Assembly: GCA_039588915.1 (NCBI GenBank)
Contig: JBDGYV010000015.1
Span: 1-35,653 of the forward strand
Direction of reading: 5' to 3'
DNA: 35,653 nt
Source of the DNA: CAMYLR01 sp039588915
GTDB lineage: Bacteria > Gemmatimonadota > Gemmatimonadetes > JACCXV01 > JAHWKZ01
Of the stretch, positions 1 to 6,515 are shown one piece after another. The translations under genes and the position numbers were made by a program. Numbering within the stretch: position 1 is the first letter of the stretch; every line of letters starts with the position of its first letter. The notes under the pieces are model-generated. The model was not told the origin of the DNA, searched no databases, and worked only from the letters and a program-made list of their open reading frames with translations.

Positions 1-187
1 GACGCAGCGGAGCCTCGAACCCGCTGTTCGAGAGTGCCGCCATGACGCGTTCCTTGCTCTCGCGGACCGCGCCGTCGGGGAGGCCGACCAGGTGAAAGGC
101 CGGGAGACCGCGCGCAAGATCGACCTCGACCGTAATCGGTCGGGCGGTGAACCCAGCCAGAGCAGCCGTGAAAACGCGCGCCAGCAC
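1..187 (-). CDS. comM: ComM/YifB family Mg-chelatase-like AAA ATPase, N-terminal fragment
   Basis: The first 187 bases, read on the minus strand from a GTG at 187-185, encode 62 residues and run off the window edge. The translation carries the hallmark N-terminus of ComM/YifB proteins: a V-E-V-D-L-A-R-G-L-P segment, then F-H-L-V-G-L-P-D-G-A-V-R-E-S-K-E-R-V and a N-S-G-F-E stretch. In this family the region is the N-terminal S5-like/Lon-type domain, followed by an AAA+ domain and a C-terminal Mg-chelatase domain, which would lie outside the window. E. coli ComM is a helicase that helps branch migration during natural transformation; whether that applies here is inference. No clear Shine-Dalgarno precedes the GTG. 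It is divergent from the lipoprotein gene at 374; in the 186-bp gap I see no convincing promoter pair. Confidence 0.88.
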   Translation of the reverse strand, partial: MLARVFTAALAGFTARPITVEVDLARGLPAFHLVGLPDGAVRESKERVMAALSNSGFEAPLR

Positions 188-373
188 ACGATTCTCGGTT
201 GCAAGTCACGCACCGCCGCAGTTAGGGCGCACACTACGTCGCGTCGCCGAACACCCCCGCTGACGGTCCGACTCCCCTTCGCGTCACAAACCGCCCTCCT
301 GGCGCGCTCCCATTACGACACCCGAACAGGAACCCCCGCCGGCCATTGCACAGACAAACGATGGAGGATGACA

Positions 374-1114
374 ATGCCCATGCCCGAGAGAGTCCGAGTG
401 ATTCCCCTGATCACGATCGCCATTGGTTCCCTGGCCGCGTGTAATGACAGCAGCCCCACGGCGCTGATGCCTTCCGGACCTGAGTACGATCCGGACATTC
501 CGACTCAGTGGGTAGCGGCGGTCACCAATCCCTACTTTCCCCTCATTGCAGGCTCGTCGTGGATGTACGAGAGCGAGACCGATGAGGGAAGCGAGACGAT
601 CCGGGTGGAAGTACTTCAGGAGAAAAGGATGATCATGGGGGTCGAGGCTACGATCGTGCACGATCAGGTGTTTCTCGACGGCGAACTGATCGAGAATACC
701 TTCGACTGGTACGCTCAGGCAGCCAACGGAGACGTCTGGTACCTCGGGGAAGCCACGGAAGAGTTGGAGGACGGTATCGTCGAAAGCACCGAAGGCTCTT
801 TCGAATGGGGGGTCGACGGAGCACTCCCGGGGATCATCATGTGGGGGAACCCCGCCGCGCACATCAATGAGGAGTACAGGCAGGAGTTTTACCTGGGCGA
901 GGCTGAGGATTGGGGCAAGGTGATTCAGGTCGCCCAAAGCATCGGTATCCCATTCGGGGATTTCGACGACTGTATCGTTACGGACGATTGGAACGCGCTC
1001 GAGCCGGGCACGCTGGAAAACAAGACCTCTTGTCCCGGAATCGGGGTTGTCTTCGAAACCCAGGTCCAAGGCGGGGACCAGGAGGTATTCCTCGTGGACT
1101 TCCAGATGCCCTGA
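374..1114 (+). CDS. Lipoprotein of unknown function
   Basis: A 246-residue protein. The reading frame is open much further upstream, but GGAGG at 363-367 lies 6 bases before the ATG at 374, and the protein from there begins with a short basic stretch, a hydrophobic core and a clean lipobox S-L-A-A-C (Cys23). It should therefore be a lipoprotein, in the outer membrane or periplasm. The mature part has the pattern NPYFPL...W-x-YE-x-ET, then TFDWYAQ, VWYLGE, STEGSFEWGVDGA-x-PGIIM and YRQEFYLGEAED. I recall this pattern from a widespread family of secreted bacterial proteins with no assigned function. No catalytic motif is apparent. The gene stands alone, between divergent comM and a convergent secreted-protein gene. 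The DNA just after its stop holds a coding-like stretch in another frame (see findings). Confidence 0.85.
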   Translation: MPMPERVRVIPLITIAIGSLAACNDSSPTALMPSGPEYDPDIPTQWVAAVTNPYFPLIAGSSWMYESETDEGSETIRVEVLQEKRMIMGVEATIVHDQVFLDGELIENTFDWYAQAANGDVWYLGEATEELEDGIVESTEGSFEWGVDGALPGIIMWGNPAAHINEEYRQEFYLGEAEDWGKVIQVAQSIGIPFGDFDDCIVTDDWNALEPGTLENKTSCPGIGVVFETQVQGGDQEVFLVDFQMP

Positions 1115-1216
1115 AGCGAGAGGCCCAGAGCCAGGAGCCCGGCGCGGATTACAAGGCCGAGATTCTTGCCATTGCGATGAACGGGACCAAGACGATCACC
1201 GAAATCGAGTTCAGCA

Positions 1217-1280
1217 CCGCGGACTAGGAGGAGTCCACAGCTCAACCGCGGACGCGAGTTGGTCGAGCGCTACTCGACCA
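1217..1280. terminator. Paired hairpins between convergent genes
   Basis: Two inverted repeats lie between the lipoprotein gene and the convergent gene at 1270. The first is CCGCGG (1217-1222) with CCGCGG (1246-1251), enclosing GGACT/AGTCC. The second is a perfect 8-bp stem, TGGTCGAG (1260-1267) and CTCGACCA (1273-1280), with a 5-base loop, and it covers the stop codon of the minus-strand gene. Neither is followed by a T-run, so the terminator role is inferred from position. Confidence 0.45.
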
Positions 1281-2097
1281 GCTTGATCGTCTCGCTCCGA
1301 TTCTGTACGATCGGGATCAACAAGTTCTGCCCGCCCGCCACCACGAACGCATCCATCTTGATCTCATTTGACTCGGACCCGCCGAGAAACTTCCCACCGC
1401 TGCCATCGAAGTAGATCGTTCCCGATCCGGTACCGCCACCGCTGAGCGAGATCTCGTTCCCCATCTGGTTTCCGCTACCCTCGAGATCGATCTCGCTCGT
1501 GAACTCGATCTGGACCGCGTCATGGCCGGCGTGGTCGGCGTTACCGATCGCGGTGTACGTGCTGATGCGGTGCACCTCCATGTCGATTCCGTTCTGATTG
1601 GTCTGAACGGAGATCGTGTCGGTCCAGGAGGTACCGGCACTGATCTCCTCTTCGGGCAGGCTCGGGAAGAACGCACGATAGGTCGTTGCCAGATCGAGCC
1701 GACCAAGCTCGGCGGGCAACGACTCGGGCACTGCGATGTCGCTCACCTCACCGCGCGACCCTAACGTCACCACGACCGGTTTCCCGTAGAGCGCCGAAAA
1801 GTCGAGCTCACCGCCACCCGGCATCCCCACCATGTTCACCGAATCGTGAACGATCTCGACGATGACGTGATCATCCGACACGTCGCGGAGCGTCGTCGTA
1901 AACCGCCAGTAACTCTCGATGTCGATCTTCTGCTCGGCGCCGTTGACGGTCTGCGCGACGTGATCCTCCTGCGTGCGGGTGTAGGTGTGCGACTCACCCG
2001 ACTCCCCACCGTATCTGAGAACCTGGCCCATGGACGTCCCGGGTAGCGCGAACAGCGCCCCCAATCCGACGATCGCCACTAGAGTCCTGATCGACAT
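1270..2097 (-). CDS. Secreted beta-rich protein of unknown function
   Basis: A 275-residue protein. I chose the ATG at 2097, not the in-frame codon 17 positions upstream, because AGGAGAGG sits 7 bases before it and the protein then starts with a signal peptide (basic M-S-I-R, hydrophobic core, cut near S-M-G-Q). The exported part is rich in Ser, Thr, Asp and Gly with alternating hydrophobic residues. It contains a segment E-E-I-S-A-G-T-S-W resembling the GdxW element of DUF6263-type periplasmic proteins, and a Gly-rich stretch S-L-S-G-G-G-T-G-S-G. No cysteine pair, enzyme motif or membrane segment is visible. It is divergent from the GGDEF gene at 2242; the 144-bp gap contains GAATC...GATTC (2163-2178) but no promoter I would defend. 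Function unknown; the DUF6263 resemblance is tentative. Confidence 0.82.
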   Translation of the reverse strand: MSIRTLVAIVGLGALFALPGTSMGQVLRYGGESGESHTYTRTQEDHVAQTVNGAEQKIDIESYWRFTTTLRDVSDDHVIVEIVHDSVNMVGMPGGGELDFSALYGKPVVVTLGSRGEVSDIAVPESLPAELGRLDLATTYRAFFPSLPEEEISAGTSWTDTISVQTNQNGIDMEVHRISTYTAIGNADHAGHDAVQIEFTSEIDLEGSGNQMGNEISLSGGGTGSGTIYFDGSGGKFLGGSESNEIKMDAFVVAGGQNLLIPIVQNRSETIKLVE

Positions 2098-2241
2098 CGT
2101 ATGACCTCTCCTGATGATGAATGAATACAACGAGACGCGACCTGGCATGATCCGTGCGACGAGAATCTAGGACGATTCCCGGGTCCGGCCATGGCCCGTA
2201 CCCCGTGGCTCCAAAACACGTTCTGCCAAGGGACTAGTCCG

Positions 2242-4530
2242 ATGTTGATCACTCGGAGCTGGAACAAGAAAGCCACGCTGATCGCGCTGCGCCTGTGCGT
2301 GGCAGCGGCGACCGGCGTGCTGCTCATCCTCTACCCACCCGCGACCGGGCTCTCCGTTTGGCTGCTCGCCCCGTGGGCGGTCTATTTCGCCACCACCTTC
2401 GTCTACCTGGTCATCCCCGCGCACTGGTTCCGCCGCCGGCGTTTCGACATCACGTTCGTGGCGGTGGAACTGGCTCTGCTCGGCACGATGTTCGGTGTCT
2501 ACGGCGGTTCCGAGTCGTGGTTCCTCTATCCGCTGTTCCTGCTGACCGTGCTTTTGGCTGCCCTCGCGCGACGATTGGCGTGGGCGCTCGGGCTCGGCCT
2601 TGCCGTCGCGGTCGCGCTGACGCTGATCCTGATCGATAGCGGCACGAGTCCGATCGGAGCGATCATCCTCCAGGTCGGAACGCTGCTCACCACCGCCGGT
2701 ATCGTCGGCTACGTAACCGAGGAGCTCGGCCACGAGGAAGTGCTCTCGAGCCAATTCGAGAGCGCGCTTGAAGTTTCCACGCTGCTGGCCGAAGCGATCG
2801 AGGTCGAGAGCGTCTACGAGCGGCTGACCGAGGTCCTTGGACATCTGTTCCACGCCAGTCGGGTGGCGGTCATCTTGGCCAAGCCGGGGCAAACGACCGG
2901 TCGGATCGTGTCGGCGATCGACGCCAGCGAGGTGATCGAAGACCTCGAGATCGAGCTCGATCGGTACCCCGAGATTCAAATGGCGATCGACGAGCAACGG
3001 ACGGTCGTCATCGAGCGACCGGAGAAGGACGTCAACCTCGAGCGAGTGAGGCGATACCTGCCACCGCGGGCGACCGGGGCCACCATTCTGGTAACGCCGA
3101 TCCGTCAAGGAAACGACGTCCACGGAGTCGTGTTCGTCCGGCTCGAACAATCGTACCGTGCGTTCAGCGAGCAAGAGATCCGGTTCTGCCGACTTATGGC
3201 AGACATCGCCGGGAAGGCTATCCAACGCGCCGACCATCTCGCCGAAGTCTCCGAGGCCGCGCGTCGCGATCCGCTGACCGGGCTCTACAACGTGCGCGCG
3301 TTCCGGCAAGCGTTGACGGATGAGATCATACGATCCCAGCGCACCGAGGCTGCCTTCAGCTTGGCCATGATCGACATCGATTTCATGAAGCACACCAACG
3401 ACACCTACGGCCACCCGGCCGGGGACCAGGTGCTCCGCAATGTAGCCGCTGTTCTGACCGAGCAAGTGCGCCAGGTGGATGTGGTGGCGCGTTACGGCGG
3501 CGAGGAGTTCGCGGTTCTGCTGGCCGAGGCCAGCGGTCCGCGAGCCATGGTCGTGGCCGAGCGGCTCCGACAACGGATCGAAGCGAGGAACCACGATGGG
3601 ATACGCGAAGCGGTCACGGTTTCAATCGGTCTTGCAGCGTATCCAGACGACGCGTCATCCTGCACCGACCTCATTCGCGCCGCCGACCAGGCGCTGTATG
3701 CATCCAAGCACCAGGGTCGCAACCGGATCATTCGCTACAACGAGACCAACTACACGAACGAGAACGAGGATCCCGAAGCTTTTGATCGCGCGCGCGAGTT
3801 GAGACCGCACGATTCGACGGTGATTCGTGCGGTGCGGGATGCGCTCGACGGGTTCCACGACAACCAAACGATCATGCGCCAGATGGGCGCCGTCGCGAGT
3901 TTGGTGACGCTCATGCGGGCCCGTGACCCATCGGTGCTCGAGCACCTGAGCGACACCGCCACGCTAGCCAAACTGTTTCTGTCGCACCTGACGGTCGACG
4001 ATCGTGAGCGGGCGACGATCCACCTGGCGTGCATGCTGCGCGATATCGGCCAAACGGCAGTCGGGAGCGCCATCCTTCACAAGCAGGACTCTCTCACCCG
4101 TGAGGAGTACGAGACGATTCGCGAGCACCCTGTGATCGGCGCGCAGATCGTGGCTCCGCTGCGGGGATTGGACCCGACCGGACCGTTGATTCGGCACCAC
4201 CACGAGCGGTGGGATGGCCAGGGATACCCGGACGGTCTGACCGGCAACGCGATCCCGTACGGCGCGCGGGTCGTCGGCTTGATCGACGCGCTGCACGCGA
4301 TGTTGCTGACCGGTCCCGGCGCGAGCCGGTCGCACGGCGTCGATTACGCGCGCGAGGAGATCGCGCGCAACGGTGGAACGCAGTTCGATCCCGAGCTGGC
4401 CGAGCGGCTGGTGTTCGTGATCGATGCGAATCGCGATGCGATTGACGCCCTGGGCGTCACATTCGACGCTGACGCGCCAGGCGTTGTCATCGGCGCAATC
4501 CGCCAACCCGGCGCCGCCAAGCCCTCCTAG
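2242..4530 (+). CDS. Membrane GAF-GGDEF diguanylate cyclase with degenerate HD-GYP domain
   Basis: A 762-residue membrane protein. AAGGG 9 bases before the ATG at 2242 favours this start over one 17 codons upstream. Five or six hydrophobic segments fill roughly residues 10-150, followed by a GAF-like sensor region (about 170-340). A GGDEF domain (about 350-500) has D-P-L-T-G-L-Y-N, the D-x-D-F-M-K-x-x-N-D metal/substrate motif, an intact active site GGEEF (419-423) and an inhibitory site RQVD (410-413), so c-di-GMP synthesis with product feedback is expected. The C-terminal domain is HD-GYP-like: HHHER-W-DGQGYP (652-663) is intact, but the HD dyad reads L-R-D-I-G-Q (His replaced by Arg600, Lys by Gln604). 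Phosphodiesterase activity is therefore probably lost or altered. Convergent with yraN, 3 bases apart. Confidence 0.92.
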   Translation: MLITRSWNKKATLIALRLCVAAATGVLLILYPPATGLSVWLLAPWAVYFATTFVYLVIPAHWFRRRRFDITFVAVELALLGTMFGVYGGSESWFLYPLFLLTVLLAALARRLAWALGLGLAVAVALTLILIDSGTSPIGAIILQVGTLLTTAGIVGYVTEELGHEEVLSSQFESALEVSTLLAEAIEVESVYERLTEVLGHLFHASRVAVILAKPGQTTGRIVSAIDASEVIEDLEIELDRYPEIQMAIDEQRTVVIERPEKDVNLERVRRYLPPRATGATILVTPIRQGNDVHGVVFVRLEQSYRAFSEQEIRFCRLMADIAGKAIQRADHLAEVSEAARRDPLTGLYNVRAFRQALTDEIIRSQRTEAAFSLAMIDIDFMKHTNDTYGHPAGDQVLRNVAAVLTEQVRQVDVVARYGGEEFAVLLAEASGPRAMVVAERLRQRIEARNHDGIREAVTVSIGLAAYPDDASSCTDLIRAADQALYASKHQGRNRIIRYNETNYTNENEDPEAFDRARELRPHDSTVIRAVRDALDGFHDNQTIMRQMGAVASLVTLMRARDPSVLEHLSDTATLAKLFLSHLTVDDRERATIHLACMLRDIGQTAVGSAILHKQDSLTREEYETIREHPVIGAQIVAPLRGLDPTGPLIRHHHERWDGQGYPDGLTGNAIPYGARVVGLIDALHAMLLTGPGASRSHGVDYAREEIARNGGTQFDPELAERLVFVIDANRDAIDALGVTFDADAPGVVIGAIRQPGAAKPS

Positions 4531-4533
4531 GCT

Positions 4534-4920
4534 TCACCCCTCAAGCCGAAACGCGTCTTCGATGTGCGTGATCTCCGGTCTGGAGTCGCGTCCCGGTTTT
4601 CGGCTCGCCAACTCGATCGTTATAACGTCAAAGCGGTACGACCGCGCACTGTGACCCCAACGGGCCAGCGCCGCGTTGGCCGCCGCCGCGATTTGTCGCT
4701 GCTTTCTCCAATCGACCGCGGTGGCGGGCGGCGCAAGCGAGCCTGCGCGGCGGGTTTTGACTTCGACAAACGCGATCGTTCCGTCTTTTTCGACGACGAG
4801 ATCGATCTCACGACCGGCCGCTCGCCAGCGTCGCGCCAGAATCTCGTAGCCGTGACCCTCCAAGTAGTCGGCAGCAAACCGCTCTCCACGCTGGCCGAGC
4901 GCCTGACGGGCGTGAGTCAG
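4534..4920 (-). CDS. yraN: YraN (UPF0102) family PD-(D/E)XK endonuclease-like protein, CTG start
   Basis: UPF0102/YraN proteins are small nuclease-fold proteins of poorly known role. The catalytic-type core is visible: G-R-E-I-D-L (Asp40) and F-V-E-V-K-T-R (Glu53, Lys55). The family N-terminus, L-G-x-x-G-E-x-x-A-x-x-Y-L, is also present, but it lies upstream of the first ordinary start (TTG at 4863). Between that TTG and the in-frame stop further upstream there is no ATG, GTG or TTG. The only plausible codon is a CTG at 4920-4918, overlapping the TGA of the upstream hydrolase gene and preceded by GGAG with 8-base spacing. From there the protein is 128 residues, the normal family length. Translation by termination-reinitiation at the overlap is inferred. 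Confidence 0.88.
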   Translation of the reverse strand: MTHARQALGQRGERFAADYLEGHGYEILARRWRAAGREIDLVVEKDGTIAFVEVKTRRAGSLAPPATAVDWRKQRQIAAAANAALARWGHSARSYRFDVITIELASRKPGRDSRPEITHIEDAFRLEG

Positions 4921-5714
4921 AGATCGATCTCCAAACCGTCTGCGCCAAGCTCGATCGGTCCTTGGTCATAGGCTTCGCGGATTCGGCGTTCGATCTCGTC
5001 CCAACCGAGCGCCAAGACCGACGGATAGAAGTGCGCGACGGCGAGGCGCTTGACCCGGGCAGCGGCGGCCACCCGGCCGACCACGCGCGGGGTCATGTGA
5101 CCCGGCGCCTGCAGCCCATCAGCGACCGAGCACTCGGCGATCAGCAGGTCCGCGTCCCGGGCCAACGCGATCGCCTCCTCGCTCTCCTCGGTGTCGCCGG
5201 TGTACGCGACGACGACCTCGCGGCCCGCGACGCCAAGCGTGAACCGATAGCCGACCGCCTCGGGTGAGTGGACGACCGGGTAGGCGTTGATCTCGACCAT
5301 GGCGTCGTCACGCTCGATCTCGATCGGCGTGTCGGCAGCCTCCCAGATGTCCAGCGGAAACCCGGGGTCGGTAACCCAATCGCCAAAGATGTCCTCGAGT
5401 CGATCGAGATCGGCCCCGAAATCAGGATAACCGACCAGAGCCAGCGGCTCGACGCGGCGCTCGCCGCGATGATGACACAGCGTGAAGAGAAGCGGCAGGA
5501 GATCGGCGAAGTGGTCCTGGTGACGATGCGAGATCGCCACCACGTCGAGGGCCCCCAAGGAAAGGCCGAGTCCCGTCATCCGCCGCAGCGTCCCGAAGCC
5601 CAGGTCGACCAACACGTGGATGTCGCCGCACTGGAGGTGGTGAGCCGCCGTTCCGCGCTCGACGTCGGGCACGAGCGTCCCGCTGCCGATCATCGTGTAG
5701 CGGATCGGCTTCAT
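4917..5714 (-). CDS. Metallo-beta-lactamase fold hydrolase, RNase Z-like
   Basis: A 265-residue single-domain protein. It has the binuclear zinc motif S-H-R-H-Q-D-H (His63, His65, Asp67, His68), then V-V-H-S, A-Y-T-G-D-T (third metal region) and a late A-H-F-Y-P. The N-terminal M-I-G-S-G and the Y-T-G-D-T/E-C-S pattern resemble the RNase Z/ElaC and related hydrolase branch. However, it lacks the clear exosite insertion of tRNA-processing RNase Z, so substrate is open. No signal peptide: cytoplasmic. The gene precedes yraN with a 4-base overlap (CTGA) and follows the prepilin peptidase gene by 33 bases, so it is probably co-transcribed with both. No strong ribosome binding site is seen before the ATG. 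Confidence 0.88.
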   Translation of the reverse strand: MKPIRYTMIGSGTLVPDVERGTAAHHLQCGDIHVLVDLGFGTLRRMTGLGLSLGALDVVAISHRHQDHFADLLPLLFTLCHHRGERRVEPLALVGYPDFGADLDRLEDIFGDWVTDPGFPLDIWEAADTPIEIERDDAMVEINAYPVVHSPEAVGYRFTLGVAGREVVVAYTGDTEESEEAIALARDADLLIAECSVADGLQAPGHMTPRVVGRVAAAARVKRLAVAHFYPSVLALGWDEIERRIREAYDQGPIELGADGLEIDL

Positions 5715-5747
5715 CGTGGTACGCGATCGTGGCCCGAGCTCATCGCG

Positions 5748-6515
5748 TTACGCGAACCCGGTCATGTACCAATCGAGAAGACGCTCTCCCCAAGCGAACA
5801 CCACCGCGCCGCCGATCGCCAGAAAGATGCCGAACGGGACCAGTTTTTTGGAGCGCATGTTGATCGGAATGAAGACGATCGTCGCCAGGATGGATGCGAT
5901 GAACAGCGCCAGCAGCGTGCCCTGCCACCCCACAAACGCGCCGATCATCGCCATCAGCTTGACGTCGCCACCGCCCATCGCGTCCTCGCCAAGGATCTTG
6001 GTTCCGACCACGGCGATAACCCACAAGAGGCCGCCACCCACCAGGACACCGATCAACGACCCGACCGGTGTTAGCGAGCCCGGCAGGAACGACATCGCCA
6101 GCCCGGCCACCACACCGCCCAGCGACAGCTCGTCGGGGATCACGTATTCCCGGCCATCGGTGACCGCCACCGCCAGCAGAATGCTCATCATGACGACCGC
6201 CTGCGCGGCGTGAGGCGTTAACCCAAACGCGTACACGCTACCGGCCCAAATCGCGGCTGTCGCTAGCTCCACGATCGGGTACTGGACGCTGATCCTGACC
6301 CCGCAGTACGCACACCGACCACGCAGCGTCAGCCACGACACGACGGGGATATTGTGATACCACTTGAGGGTCTCGCCGCATCGCGGGCAGTGGCTGCGCG
6401 GCCGAACGAGCGACATGTCGGCCGGCAACCGCAGGATCGCCACGTTCAGGAACGAGCCGACCAAGAGCCCCAAGAGGCCTGCGAGGACGACCCACTGGGC
6501 TGGGGGCGGGGTCAC
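5748..6515 (-). CDS. pilD: Type IV prepilin peptidase / methyltransferase (A24 family)
   Basis: A 255-residue polytopic inner-membrane protein with about seven or eight hydrophobic segments. It cleaves leader peptides of type IV pilins or type II secretion pseudopilins and N-methylates the new N-terminus. The cytoplasmic loop carries the two CxxC pairs of the methyltransferase domain (Cys43/46 and Cys68/71). The aspartyl protease residues are visible as V-T-D-G-R (Asp120), with a further Asp in V-I-P-D, and as G-G-G-D-V-K-L (Asp184). It starts with GTG overlapping the stop of the sigma-54 activator gene (GTGA), so the two are translationally coupled. No pilin or assembly gene is in the window. 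Confidence 0.95.
   Translation of the reverse strand: MTPPPAQWVVLAGLLGLLVGSFLNVAILRLPADMSLVRPRSHCPRCGETLKWYHNIPVVSWLTLRGRCAYCGVRISVQYPIVELATAAIWAGSVYAFGLTPHAAQAVVMMSILLAVAVTDGREYVIPDELSLGGVVAGLAMSFLPGSLTPVGSLIGVLVGGGLLWVIAVVGTKILGEDAMGGGDVKLMAMIGAFVGWQGTLLALFIASILATIVFIPINMRSKKLVPFGIFLAIGGAVVFAWGERLLDWYMTGFA

Noticed and set aside
2167..3594. 475-codon open frame on the minus strand opposite the GGDEF gene
   Set aside because: It is the antisense shadow of a well-supported gene; the translation is rich in Arg/His/Asp/Gln with no family motif, as expected from high-GC codon bias.
4531..4560. Terminator between the GGDEF gene and yraN
   Set aside because: Only a 5-bp GGCTT/AAGCC stem with an 8-base loop; too weak to call.
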